A DNA stretch of 64,000 bases from Gnetum montanum (GCA_015680685.1 MNCI01034785.1:595241-659240); one strand, 5' to 3'; positions 34,441 through 46,329 are shown, numbered from the stretch's first letter. Notes: generated by a model from the letters alone, not told the origin. Made by a program: numbers and translations.

Positions 34441-34575
34441 TTTTGTCAAGTTTGTCATTTAATAAGTGTTCTTCATGATGGTATGAATTGTTTCCCTCTT
34501 GATTGCTAATGTTTGGTTTTTACCTTTAAGTTATGATGTTGATACTAAGGTATGTTTCTTTTGATATAGCAGGCA

Positions 34576-34797
34576 ATGAGTTCACATCATCCATACATCC
34601 ATAATTCTCTATGGTCTCTCTTGGCTTGGAACTGTACAGTCCCCTTTCTTCAAATTAATAAGAACCATCAACGAATTGGTGATTGGGCATTTCTCAGACT
34701 AAGGAAAGACTCAAGGATTGAAAAGGGTGTGGCTTCAAGGGAACTTGATGCATTTGTGTTGGCCATTCTCTTGGGTGCTTGGATGTTTTCTTCTTGA
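34576..34797 (+). CDS. orfX, small ORF of unknown function in E2
   Basis: 73 codons from an ATG in gcaatgag. It reads LWSLLAWNC, RIGDWAFLRLRKDSR and DAFVLAILLGAWMF, with a hydrophobic C-terminus that might be a short membrane segment. E1 keeps the same start, stop and most residues. E4 shows a short match (LRKNGQGVMSRGLLDSLW) after its own U-rich tract. No family is recognised. If translated it would probably come from a spliced or downstream-initiated RNA. It could instead be conserved RNA that happens to be open. Confidence 0.4.
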   Translation: MSSHHPYIHNSLWSLLAWNCTVPFLQINKNHQRIGDWAFLRLRKDSRIEKGVASRELDAFVLAILLGAWMFSS

Positions 34798-35723
34798 TTT
34801 TTCTTATCGTTTTGACGTTACCCAATTATTGGGACGCTAAGTAAATAAAAATAATAAGTCTTTGCATGGTGTGGTTCTCATGCATAAACACATAAAAAAA
34901 GTGAGAATTCAAAGCACACCCCTTAGACAAAATAATCATTTGGGCTACAAGCACTAGTTATGGAACTAAAATAAACATGTTCTCTCTAACTAAAGCCCTT
35001 CTTGCTCCCTAGTTTCTCCTCCTTTGTTTCATCGAAATGGTGGTGGCTCTTTGAGGGATGCATTCTTGCTACTTGAAGTCAATGGATTAGCCGAATGAAT
35101 TAATGTGAAGTCACTAGATGAGGTTTGTTAATGCCAGACTTGGAATGGGATCTACTAAGTCACATTAATCATGAAATACACAAGGGGCTATACACCACCT
35201 TTTTCTTGAGACTCCATTCTATTCTCTCCTTTCCATCCTTCTTTCCCCATCTATCACCTCATTGCCAATTGTATCAGTAGTCCATATCTTGGTGGATGCA
35301 TCATTTTCTTTTTGGTAAATTCTTGTGGTTAAGACTTTAACTCTTGTTCCAAATGACATTCCCGGAGCCTACGAACTCTTTGAATGTGGGTTTGTCAGGG
35401 CATTAATGGCATGAGGCTGCTTTGGGGAGGACCCACTGGCATTCCTATTTGGTGCACCAGTTAAATTCTTTCCGTTAACATTTTTGCAATCCATTCTATT
35501 TTGTTCATTTCCATCTTAACATCCACTTCACCAGCATTACAGTTGTCTCTTTTTCTCCATCTTTCTTATTCCTTATCTTTTTCCATTCTCTCGCTATTGG
35601 AGGTTCATGATTAGTCATGGGAGTCCTGGTCCAATTTTTTCGATTTTCTCCTAACCCCTACACCTTCGATAGTCATCATTAGTATATCTCCAGATCTGTA
35701 TCAACCATGTTACAACTTAGCCA

Positions 35724-36032
35724 ATGGAACTTACACCGAAGCAAGGTATCAATTACATTATGATTCATTTACCCCTGCTAATACAAGACTATGTTGTGTG
35801 TGTAGATGGAAATCATGCAACAACGGATTGGATTTGGAAGGAACAGTTGGAATGGATCGGTGCTGAAGTAGCTATGCAAGGAGCAAGATTGATGGCATGC
35901 TTATGGATAGAAAACAAAGGACACAATCTTGGCATTGGCAGTAGCACACTTCTTCTCTCTTTTCTCTTCTCTCCTAGCTGCCAAATAAGGCCTAATGTTA
36001 AATGTATAAAGTGTTCACTTTTGTTGTCGTGA
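35724..36032 (+). CDS. orfY, ORF of unknown function in E2
   Basis: 102 codons: MELTPKQGIN, YVVCVDGNHATTDWIW, then EQLEWIGAEVAMQGARLMA and NKGHNLGIGS. E1 (11071-11340) preserves the frame and most residues except stops at two W codons. The E1/E2 match stays in frame over at least 85 codons. It lies just upstream of the 3' LTR, where other retroelements keep accessory or env-like genes. No family is recognised and no signal peptide is evident. Confidence 0.4.
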   Translation: MELTPKQGINYIMIHLPLLIQDYVVCVDGNHATTDWIWKEQLEWIGAEVAMQGARLMACLWIENKGHNLGIGSSTLLLSFLFSPSCQIRPNVKCIKCSLLLS

Positions 36033-36162
36033 ACACTAGTTTATCTTGTTCTATAATGATGATCTGTTCACATTTCATCCCATTTACCATTAGTTCCATT
36101 CAAGTCAATAATCCCATACCTTCCCAATATTTTGTAAGGAACTCGAGGATGAGTTTTTATTC

Positions 36163-36175
36163 AGTCATGGGGGTA
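36163..36175 (+). other. E2 polypurine tract
   Basis: AGTCATGGGGGTA immediately before the 3' LTR. Related copies occur at 34267 and 35613 inside the element. Confidence 0.65.
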
Positions 36176-37003
36176 TGATGGGACGTGATATCACATGGTC
36201 CGTGATATTGCGTATGCAATATTACATCCCCTACAATATTGCGTCGTCCCCCGCAATATCGCGGTGCACCACCAAGTCTATAAATAAGAGGTAGCTCTCC
36301 CTTGTTTATCAATCTAGATCTAGACCCTTAGTGAAACTCTAGTAGTTTTACGTCTCCAGAGATAGAATAATTTCCATGTGCTCGCAATAGGAGCTCCAAA
36401 GTGAACGAATCTTTATTAGAGCAAATATTGTACTTGAACACAAGTTTGTGTACAACAATAAAGACGAACTATTGGATAAACCTTGCAGTGCATGGACTAA
36501 GCTAATTAGGATTTTAATTAATATTATTTATTGTTTATCATTTAAATGCTTTATTAGTTAATTAAATATTTTTCAACCCTTCTCCCATAGTTAAGTGCAT
36601 TCAGTACAACCATTTCGAGGACGTGCGTTACGCTTGGTAATCCTAGTAACGAATAGCGTTTGGTAACCAACGTTGCATTGGTTCAGGGTGTGAATGCTAA
36701 GTGGGAACGGATGCTGATGCTAGATTAATTAAGGCATAGTTAGTTAGTTAAAGTTAGTTAATTAGTCTCTTAACCCTTTACCTCATTAGCATAGGCGATA
36801 AAATAGAAAAGATATAAAAATCACATACCTCAGACTTACTTAACCATACAACCATGATAAATACAAGTCTGGGAAGACAACGAATGATTAACCTTATGTG
36901 TTCCATAAGCCGTGTAGGCACTTAGTCTGTTGAGTTTGATCGGATCGTGCGTGTAACACTCGTATTTGTATGGTTGAGTGTAGGGGTACCTCACCACTCA
37001 TCA
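36176..37003 (+). repeat. E2 3' LTR
   Basis: Pairs end to end with 29954-30785, 828 bp, and ends CTCATCA before the target duplicate caaac. It keeps the TATA element. Several CpG sites of the 5' copy read TpG or CpA here. Confidence 0.9.
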
Positions 37004-37008
37004 CAAAC

Positions 37009-37610
37009 ATTGCTCAACACCATCCTTAAGTCCAAAATTAGCTAAATGAACCATAGTAGATCCAAATAGACTACACCTTAAAAATCATAGCATCTACATG
37101 CATAGCATAAGCACACATCACCCATTAGTCCATGGGTTGGGAGCATATCGGGTACACCACATGAAATCACATAAGCAACATGAACAACATGATACACAAG
37201 TATGACCATAATGATCACAGGCAACCATAAGAGACGTTGTTCTCCTTGAAGAGATAAGATAACCACAATAGACATTGTTCTCCTAGAAGAGATAAGGCAC
37301 ATTCTTACTCTAATGTATCTAGCCCTAAGCCTCACTCTTAAAGAGAAGGCTGGTGGCCCAAGCATCAAAGTCAAGGCTTCTAAGCAAGCCTATATATCCT
37401 TATGATGAAGTATACAAAGGAATCAAGGCCAATGTATTTCTTTAGTGATGGTTGTGGTAGCATAGAATCTATGAGGATTTCCACACTCCTCCCACCCCCA
37501 TTTCAAAGGAAAACAACCTTCGATCCATTAGCAAGGCATGTTTTCCTATACTCTTCCCTACTTGAAAGAAGCGACATCATTGGAGCTTAAGTCCTCTATA
37601 CACTTCTTCA
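37009..37610 (-). repeat. LTR-like repeat, paralogue of 52840-53345
   Basis: Shares long stretches (aagtccaaaattagcta, cataagcacac, caaccataagagac, aaagaagg..ggtggccc) with 52840-53345. There the repeat lies upstream of the minus-strand E11 gag, so it is probably that family's LTR. E2 interrupts this copy at its left end. Confidence 0.55.
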
Positions 37611-38684
37611 AATGCAGAGAGCATAATAGATATCAAAAGTATTAAATAGCTCAAAACCCATTTAACAATTATAGACAAGAAGGTTCAATAGCTAGGGTAA
37701 TCCACTGTAAAGCACAAATGTTGAATTGAATTTGACATCCAACAAGGCTTATAGATGCTCACACAACTTAGGTTAAGAAAGAAAAGGCTTATCATTTTTC
37801 ATGTAAATTGTACCATCCTTTCTACCTAGAGTGAGACTTGCTTCACATGCAAATTTTCTCCTATACTTGCAATGATATAAAGGTGTAGTCTTCCGTAGGT
37901 ACTCATTCCTTCGTTTTAATCTTGTAGTTCCTACTTGAAGATGCATTATTAATCCTATGGTTCTTGCTCAAAGACGTAGTTACTAACATGTGCTTCATAC
38001 TCAAAGATACAATCTAATTCTATACTTCCTACTTGAAGAGGTAGCCAAAACCCTACGCTAACTACTTAGAGACCTAGTTAAGAACATATAGAACCACATG
38101 GTTCCTACTTGAAGACATAGTCAAGAATAGATACCACCTATCCAAAGTCACCATCAAGAACATATACTCCACCAACTCTCCTCCACCACTTGATCATGTA
38201 TGTGCACTCTTTTTTCTTATTCCCAAAATCAAGTCATAAAGGAAGTGGTCATACTAGGTTAACCATGTTTTGATCCTCTTAGCAATCATTTTCTTGATTC
38301 AATACCAAATCCCCCACCTTGCACTAAGGTGATTAACCCCTCATGAACCTTCTAGAAAGTCTTATATCTTGCTCTTCATCATCACCATGTTGATGCTCAA
38401 TTTCATTCAACCTACAATTCTCATTTGGTATATTACCACTACTTTTGATTTGAAGATTTTGAGAGCATTCTTGAGCATAATATCCTCCACCACAGATACA
38501 ACATTTTCAGCCTAGACATCTCAAAGGATATTGAGAAAACCCTCCAAAACATGATCATTTATTCCATGACTCTTACTATTTTTGGGAAGCCATATGTTTT
38601 TCATGCCTTTAAGATGAGTTGTGTTTACTTACAATTGGCTCAAAATAAGAGCCTTTGAATCCACCTAAACTCACATCTCCATCC
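37611..38684. other. Intergenic, with degenerate tandem repeats
   Basis: No gene. Between about 37915 and 38130 a phrase like tcctacttgaagacgtagtcaa recurs five or six times in diverged form at 35-45-bp intervals. Confidence 0.4.
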
Positions 38685-39677
38685 TAAGGATCAAGAACTT
38701 AGAAGAGGGGTTGAATAAGTTCTAGCCAATCAAACTCAATTCTTACACAATGGATGTACATGGTTTCCTGACTTGGGTATGTTCACACCTAAAAGGTAAA
38801 ATCATTGTACACCTCTAGATTTTGTTCCTTCAAAATTTGGTTTCAAGGACACCATAACTTGTACAAAATCTTGAGCTTTAATAGGGGTGTTTTCACTTAG
38901 AAAACACACCCAACCCCTCAAGGTCCCAACAAGCTCAAAATAGGCCTTCCCTCAAGAAGCACATCCAACCCCTAGAGGCTTACAATAAGAAATAGAAATG
39001 ATCAAGGAATAAAATGAACTAAGATTATAATTCCTTGCTTTAATATTAAAATAAACACCAAATGATTAAGAAAATAAAGTATAGTATTCTACAAATAATG
39101 TATATAGTGATTGCTTAGTTAATTGTATAATGCATGACATTTTCCATTTAGGATGTCTTTCTTTTATAGCCTTTCTATCATTCATCTACCCATTGAAATC
39201 CATACAATGGCTAGAAACAACTACTCGAGATGTCTTTTATGAGCTTGAAACATCTTATTGTGTTTGCCTCCTTATAGGTAAGGTATCTTGTCTAGACTTG
39301 AGATATCTTAGATGAGACATATTGACTTGTGGCAAGACATCTTGCATGAGACATCTTGTCTTTTCTAACGCTATATCCTGTTTTATGGAGATACCTTGCA
39401 TGATACCAGAGTTTCTCAACAAATATGTCTTTTTGTAGTGTGAGATGTCTTATCAGTCTCTAAGACATATTCTCTAGGATTTTGGATGTTTCATATCCTT
39501 GTGATTTCCTCCAAACCTTTGCATTTTCTCATTGAACTTTAGTATTCTAGTTTGTCAATTCTTGCTCTTATCTCAGTCTCCTTAATATGTTATATTCACA
39601 CTCCTTAGTCCTACAAGATCTTACAAACACACTAACAAATTCTTCCTTTTTCAAGGTTTTGACATATCAAAAGGTCA
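38685..39677 (-). repeat. E9 3' LTR
   Basis: Pairs with 44020-45022 over its length (ggatcaagaac...aaaaggtca). It contains a motif array at 39228-39356. Confidence 0.8.
39228..39356 (-). promoter_or_regulatory. Phased AGAYRTCT array in E9 3' LTR
   Basis: Starts at 39228 AGATGTCT, 39248 AAACATCT, 39281 AGGTATCT, 39301 AGATATCT, 39315 AGACATAT, 39335 and 39349 AGACATCT. Steps are 20, 33, 20, 14, 20 and 14 bp. Confidence 0.6.
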
Positions 39678-40399
39678 AAAATCTTCTCCTTTTTGATAAT
39701 GTCCAAAAATTGAATAATGGATTAGCATGAAATAGGCATATAAAAAAATTTCATTATATAAAAGTAGTCATCCTTAAATAAAATAGTAAATTACCTATGG
39801 CAATAGGGATGGGAAAGTAGGATGGATTAAAGATTGATAGTTATAAATTCATTAGAAATGGTCTCTAGTACTAACAAAAGTATTTCACATCAAAAATTTG
39901 ATCAAATATTTATCCATATTATGCATCACATATTCAATGAATAAGTGTGTTACACGTCATATCCTCATAATAAATGCTAGAACATGAAATTTAAAAAATA
40001 TCCATATAATCATAGATTCCATGTAATCATAGCCATGTAATGATAGTCAAATGGTCTCTAAAAAACAAAAATAATAATCATCAAAATATAATATAGATAT
40101 TGTAGTTGCTATTCATCAAGCATCTAGATGAAGTGTAAGGTTTTCTCAAAAACTCTCCCTCTTTTAGAATAGTACCAAAAGAAATATATCACCATCAATC
40201 CACTAACCACTAACCTTGGTGTCATCATCAGAGTTAAATGCATCATGAGTGGGCCTATAGGTCTCTTCCTCATCATCATTAATGTTGATATTGAAGAGAG
40301 AGACATGCTAGATGTCATCATCATCTTCATCATTAGATGTCACTGTAATTGGTGCTCATTTACGATGAAGCTTCACCCAAAAGTGGGTGGAAGGGGAAG

Positions 40400-41620
40400 G
40401 ATTATCATGAGATAGAGCTTTCCTGAAGGAAGATGGAGTAGTCCTATGCTAATATTTTTTGGAAATAGTTTTTTTCCACTATGTTGCTACATTAAAAATG
40501 CTATTCATGATCACTACTCTTAATACTATGATGCATCATGACTTCTACATTGTTTGGAGAGTCTTGCAGAAGACTCCTCCTACAAGTGCCTTTGGTGCTA
40601 ACTGCTTAGTGTGAGGGATGGGCTTCCCTTGGACATATGCTAGTGATTCTAATAGTTCTTTGGAATTTGATTCATTTCCTGAGTCATAGGCTCAAAATGG
40701 TCCTACCACTATAAAATTTCAAAAAAGTTCTTGCTTTGCTTCACTTTTTGTCCAATGAAGAGTCTCAATCTTCTTAAACTAAAGATCACTTGGAGATGGA
40801 GGAATACCTACTAAATCCATCCTCTTACAAAGGTAAGAGAGATTTTTTCCAATATTTCCCATGATTTTGGCAATGGAGTGTAAGGCCTTCTTCAAGAAAG
40901 ATCCTACTTGAGCACTTATTGATTTTTGATTGTCTAATTTGAGCTAGTACTCATGATGTTGAAAGTCTCTTTGGTGCCTACTTGCTATGTGCTTGTGAAG
41001 ATGAAGAGGTTATAGATTTTGTATTAGTGATATTCCTCTTCTTAGAATACTCAACTAAACTCATTTTCCCTTTTAGAATAGGAAGGTTTAGAAAGGAAAT
41101 ACCTACCTAGCATATGATCAAGTTGATAAGGAGAGAGTATTCACAGATACATTCTTAAGTATACATTCCTAACATGTCCCTACAAATAGTATCCTCCAAG
41201 TCTAAAGGTTGTCTTATTAGTAAGTAATATAACACAAATGCTTGTGGTGGGAGTAAATAATTATAGTTGCCTCCTTTGACAAGAGAAAGTGTGGAGCATT
41301 TGGCATCGATACACCTTACCATCCTAGAGAGATACTGAACTACCAAAGAGTGCACTAAAAAATTCCTCATATGCAATTGGGATGATACCATTTGTGAAAA
41401 TATCATCCATAGCATAAACTACAACTCTATGAACATTAGCACTAGAAATTTCAAGTAAATCATTAATAATTTGAGGAGACACTTGGAAAATGACTCCCCC
41501 AACCACAGAGGTGAAAGGCACAATAGCAGCATTTTTAATAACAATGTTGCTAAAGAATTCATGGAAAAGTACTTTAGGAATGCAAATGGTCGTTGAGATG
41601 ATTGTTGCACATCATAGGAT
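40400..41620 (-). pseudogene. Possible putative-plant-transposon domain (PF20167-like)
   Basis: Minus strand: VLFHEFFSNIVIKNAAIVPF, then VVGGVIFQVSPQIINDLLEI. After a frameshift, RMVRCIDAKCSTLSLVKGGN and LLPPQAFVLYYLLIRQPLDLED follow. The order FxxEFYxN..V.G..V.FSPxxIN.LL..., then ...RALLLYxLLxGxxIDL, is that of the plant transposon domain common in gymnosperm and angiosperm retroelements. A degenerate tail reaches about 40400. The similarity is recalled rather than searched. Confidence 0.4.
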
Positions 41621-41954
41621 TTCAAAATATGATAACAAAGCCTATTGATGATGCTGACAAAAGTTTAAATTTCATTTAGATATAATGCACATTGATATAT
41701 TATTCTCAAACCTATTTTAAGCATATGTGGATCAAAATTGAGGCTTGTATGAGCTAGATTTGCTTGTTGAATTCCCTTGAGTGCCCTTGGATTTGCTTTA
41801 TGATAGTCTTAAAGTTCCTATCTTCTTGTGAGCCATGGAAATCAAGGTAAATAGAGTGTAGCTATAGCAATAAGGGAGCCCTGGTCATCTAGAAAAGAAC
41901 ATATTTAACATAAAAGAGAAAAAAAAGGAGTAGAAGATCAATTTAATTTATAGA

Positions 41955-42130
41955 GAGATATGTCTTCAGTAGGGTTTGTAGTGCACTTGAGACATCTTGA
42001 GAGGAAATGAGATGTCTTGTTCGAACTAAGTATATAAGCTGTTGGTAGAGATGTGTTTGGTGAGACATCTCCTCAAAACAATGAGATGTCTTTTATGAAC
42101 ATTTGAATGTCTTGTCCAAGACTTTGAGAC
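41955..42130. promoter_or_regulatory. Extra AGAYRTCT cluster inside E9
   Basis: Copies at about 41990, 42010, 42049, 42063, 42084 and 42105. Steps are 20, 39, 14, 21 and 21 bp. It may be a leftover LTR piece or an internal control region. Confidence 0.4.
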
Positions 42131-42599
42131 ATAAATGAAATGGTAGAAGTTATTATTGAAGACTAGAAAATATTAAATTTTATGCTTGCTTGCTCTACGT
42201 TGTTTTCCTACTCATGTAAGTTTAGAATGAGGTCCTCCTTTGTAGAGTTCCTCACTTGTTTTCATTGAATATTTTTCTCCCTTGATACAAACATGCTTGT
42301 TTAGATCCTTATTCAAGGTGGCTATTTCATGATTGTGTTTTGTATCTCCATCGTTATGGCTAGGAGTAATTATTTTGTTGTTTAAAAAAGAAACATGTTA
42401 AACCATTTTCTCCTCTTACTTCTTTACTTAAGGTCTCTAAACCTGTTTACCTTGCAAGACATGCTTTTTTCCCTTCTTCTGATAAGACTAAGTAGTTAAA
42501 TTGTAATTTATTAATTATAAATAATAATATGATTGTATATACTCATATTTTCCATAATAGTAAGACATAATTCTTCTTATTTGTGCTAGATGTTTAAAC

Positions 42600-43960
42600 C
42601 TAGCTATCTATCCCCATTTAGATGAAGTGCTTATGGACATATTAGCATGGGAATCATTCTCCAATCCTCTTTTATCCTTTTAATCTCTTCCTTATCTTTG
42701 CATAACTTGTGACATATTCTTATCTTTATTAATATTCTCATTGCTAAGTTTTACACTTGCTAATTCCTTGTTGATCTGCTCATCAGAAAGAATTAGCTTT
42801 TGAACCTCAACCTTTAGGTTTGAGTTCTCCTTTTCAAGATTAGAGTATTTAGTATTAAGTTTAGAATTTCTACTTCCTTGATATGTAAAGTATTTTTAAT
42901 TTTGATACATAAATTTTGAAAAGAGATAATTTCATTACATAACATATCATACCTTTCCTTAATTGTACCTTTAGGTTCTCTAGATTTCTTTGTTGAATCT
43001 TTTTGCTCAAGAGCCATGCAAATAATATGTGAGCTTGTTGATGGATCATCAGTTTCCTCTTTGTGATATTCATCACCCCAACTAGTATAGAAATTTTTGG
43101 TCTTCTTTTCCTCTTAAATAGGCTCCTTCTTCTATAACCTTCTAGCATTAGGACATTCAGAGGCCACATGACCTCTTCCACCAAATATCTAACATTCTAT
43201 ACAATAAATATGAAAATTTAAATTTCTAGGTTGCTTACCTATTTCTTTAAATTTCTACTTGATTGGTTGAAGCTTTTCCCTTTCCTTACTAGAAGCCTTT
43301 TTACTCTTCTTGTTAGGAGAGCTAGTTCATCATCACTATTTCCTTCATTGTTTGACATCTACTTTTCTTTTGAGAAACTCTTAAGTACTATGGGCTTCTC
43401 TTTGATAGCACCTTCACTTATGAGATTCATCTCATATGCTTCAAGTGCATATTGTAATTCATTACATTTAAGTAAAAAGAAATCAAAATTTAGATAGTAG
43501 AGTTCTAATAATTTAAACAATAACTTCACTTTCAAGTTACTCTTTCCCTATTCCTCTAATAGCAACTACTATGTATTTTGTCCTAGAAAAATAATCTTTG
43601 ATTTTCTTATCTTCATTTTTAACTTGTCATATTCAATTTTCAAAACTAAGAGTTTAGATTGTTTAACTACTGAGGTTCCCTCATAGGTAGCATCTAAAAC
43701 TTCATATATTTCTTTGGCAGTTTTGCATCTAGCTATTCTATTAAATTCAAGTTTACTAGTATAGATAGTTCCTAGCCTTTGAATTAAACATAAATATGTT
43801 TTTTTTTTCATCATCATACTACTTACCTCTTGGCAGTGTAGTGCTTGTTGTATTTTTGATGGGATGTGTGTATTCTTTCATGATGGACTACCATACTTTA
43901 AATTTTATGGATTTAAAGAATCCCATCAAACATTGGTGGATTGCTATAAGATGTTACCAT
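42600..43960 (-). pseudogene. E9 copia-type gag (UBN2-like)
   Basis: Minus strand from about 43960: FNRIARCKTAKEIYEVL, DATYEGTSVVKQSKL, LKIEYDKLKMK. This is the signature of Ty1/copia gag (UBN2 family: CKTAKEIWD.L...EGT..VK..K). Further on, a knuckle-like GGRGHVASECPNAR (about 43140-43190) precedes a lysine-rich, coiled-coil-like region near 42820-43020. Frameshifts and stops break it. Confidence 0.7.
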
Positions 43961-44019
43961 CATAGTTCACTCTTGAGTGATTATGCTCAATCTAGGAGTA
44001 CTAGTGCTCTAATACCATT

Positions 44020-45022
44020 TGAGGATCAAGAACATAGAAGGGGTATTGAATAAGTTCTAGGTAATAAAACCCAATTCTTGCACAATGGATGTATGTGGTT
44101 CTCCAACTTGGGTATGTCCACACTCAAAGGATAGAATGCTTGCACACCTTTGGATTTTGTTTCTTCAAAATGTGGTTTCAAGGACACCAAAACCTTTACA
44201 AAATATTTATATCTAATAGGGGTTTTTTCACTTAGAAACACACCAAACCCCTCAAGGTCCCAATAAGCTTAAAATAGGCCTTCCCTCAAGAAGAACATCT
44301 AGCCCTCAAGGCTTACAATAAGAAATAGAAATGATCAAGGAATAAAATGAACTAATATTTTGATTCCTTACTTTAAGCTCACAATAAACAATTAATGATT
44401 AAGAAAATATAGTACAATATTCCTCAAAGAATGTATACAATGATTACTTGATTGCTTATATATTACTTGAATTTTCCCATTTAAGATGTCTCTCTCTTAT
44501 AGCTTTACTCTTCTTCATTTGCCTATTGAAAACCATACAACAACTAGAAATGACTAGTTGAGATGCCTTCTATGAGCTTGAGATGTCTTACTTTGTTTGC
44601 TTACTTACAAGTGAGACATCTTGTATAGACTCGAGATGTCTTAGATGAGACGTGTGGACTTATGAAAATATGTATTACATGAGACATCTTACACAAGATG
44701 TCTTATCTTTGCTTGAGACATCTCCTATTTTGTAAAAAAATCTTACTAAGATCATAGTTTGTTAGTAGAGATGTCTTACTATAGTGTGAGACATCTTGTC
44801 AATCTTCAAAATGTCTTATCTAGGATATTGAACATTTCATATCCTTGTGATTTTCTCCAAACCTTTGCATCTTTTTATTTGACTTTAGTATTTTAGTTTC
44901 TTAACTCTTAATCTTATCTTAATCTCCTTAATATGATACATTCACCTTCCTTAGTCCTTCTAGATATTACAAAAACACTAAAAAATTCTTCATTTTCAAG
45001 TTTTTGACATACCAAAAGATCA
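44020..45022 (-). repeat. E9 5' LTR with motif array
   Basis: Pairs with 38685-39677. Motif starts at 44561 (AGATGCCT), 44581, 44614, 44634, 44648 (AGACGTGT), 44668 (weak), 44682, 44696 and 44716. Steps are 20, 33, 20, 14, 20, 14, 14 and 20 bp, matching the 3' LTR. Confidence 0.8.
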
Positions 45023-45074
45023 ATATGCCCCTTATTCATAATTTATTTCTCTCTTTCTTTCTCTCAAGTAGTGG

Positions 45075-45984
45075 TGTAGGGACACCTCTTCTGATCCCCT
45101 TGTTATTCCATATGCATGTGTTTTGCAAGTCTTGGGCTCTATGGAGGCATCTTAATGTCTTGCTTAGGAGTTGAGTCTTCATAAAAGAAATCTTGATCTA
45201 AGAGGATATGTCTTATCTAGAGTGGAGACATCTTAGGGAAGACATCTTCCCAATAAAGGAGGTGTCTCAAGAATGATGTCTCGAGATAGAGGAGACATCT
45301 TCTAGAAATAGAAAAAGTCTTGTTTAAAAGCTAGAAATTGACAAAATATGATTAGATAAGGCCATAGATGACTTGTACAACTAGAAAACTTCTAGAATTT
45401 TTCATTACAATTTGAGAAAAAGCAAAGAGGATAGAAAATGATGAGAAACAAAAAAGGATCTTCAAGTAGAGCTTAAGGAATATTTCATAGGGTTTTTGTT
45501 TCTTTTTAATCTTAGTAAATATGTTGGTGTTCATGCTTGTAACCATATAGAGTTGAGAGAGAAGAAGTATTGGTGAGAGCTCTTGAGTTGAGGAGAGCTT
45601 AGCAATTGTGTGATTGAGTACATTGAGTGAGTAAATAGTGGTTACAACTTTGACATTAATGTATATGGATTAGCCTATGTGTTCTTGTCTTTTGTTTACT
45701 TCTCTAATTTAAATCTTAGTTTTAGGTTATGAAAGAAATTCTCTATTGATTGTGTCTTGCATTAAGAATAACCTTTGTGTGGTTATAGAGCCTTATTCTT
45801 TACAATATTATTTGAGTGTTTAAAGAGGTTTTGGATGTTTTCTAGGTTTTGGAAACACTATTGTAATATTCTAATTAAATAATTAAAGATAGGTAGTTTT
45901 CTTATTTTCTAGAAAATTAATTATATATTCATAATATCTAGATTTAGTATTTGAAGGTGATTTAATATTAGAGTGAATGCTCCA
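45075..45984 (+). repeat. E5 5' LTR with phased motif array
   Basis: Motif starts at 45206 (ATATGTCT), 45226, 45240, 45260 (AGGTGTCT), 45274 (TGATGTCT) and 45293 (AGACATCT). Steps are 20, 14, 20, 14 and 19 bp. Confidence 0.8.
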
Positions 45985-46329
45985 CCATTATTGATATTGG
46001 AGCTTAGTTGGGCTTTTACTTATTTCATGAATTTTTGTTCATTTTAGATTGCACTGAAGAAAAAATAGCCCCTAAATATAGCTATGGAGAGCATGAAGTT
46101 AGCCTTCTAAATGATGGTTGTTCAGTTAGATGAAATCAACACAAAGGTAGATAGAAATGCTAGTCCTAGCCATATTTGAACATGTAGAAGTAATGAGCAT
46201 GCACATTCAGATGAAGAAGTTTCGTAACTAGGAAAAGATGGAGTGGATGATAAGGAAGGATAATCTCTCTATGAGAGTATAGGAGCCCATCAATCATGGA
46301 TTCAAATGAAAGGGAATCCTATTCCTTAG

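Larger units (their letters stand above)
29954..37003 (+). mobile_element. E2: best-preserved gag-protease-only LTR element
   Basis: A complete 7,050-bp element. LTRs are 29954-30785 and 36176-37003, with exact target duplications caaac (29949-29953 and 37004-37008). The order is LTR, tRNA-Asp primer site, gag, retropepsin-like domain, U-rich tract, orfX, orfY, polypurine tract, LTR. No RT, RNase H or integrase is detectable. It needs enzymes from an autonomous partner. LTR copies differ mainly at CpG-type sites. Compared with E1 it has fewer stops, so it is the younger copy or the better reference for the family. Confidence 0.9.
38685..45022 (-). mobile_element. E9: copia-gag LTR element without visible RT
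   Basis: A minus-strand element. LTRs are 44020-45022 (5') and 38685-39677 (3'). The primer site TGGTATTAGAGC runs minus from 44017 (initiator tRNA-Met), and a purine tract AAAAGGAGAAGA borders the 3' LTR. The 4.3-kb interior has a copia-type gag and then a region resembling the putative plant transposon domain. I find no integrase, RT or RNase H. Flanks catcc and atatg do not match, so the copy may be recombinant. Confidence 0.7.
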
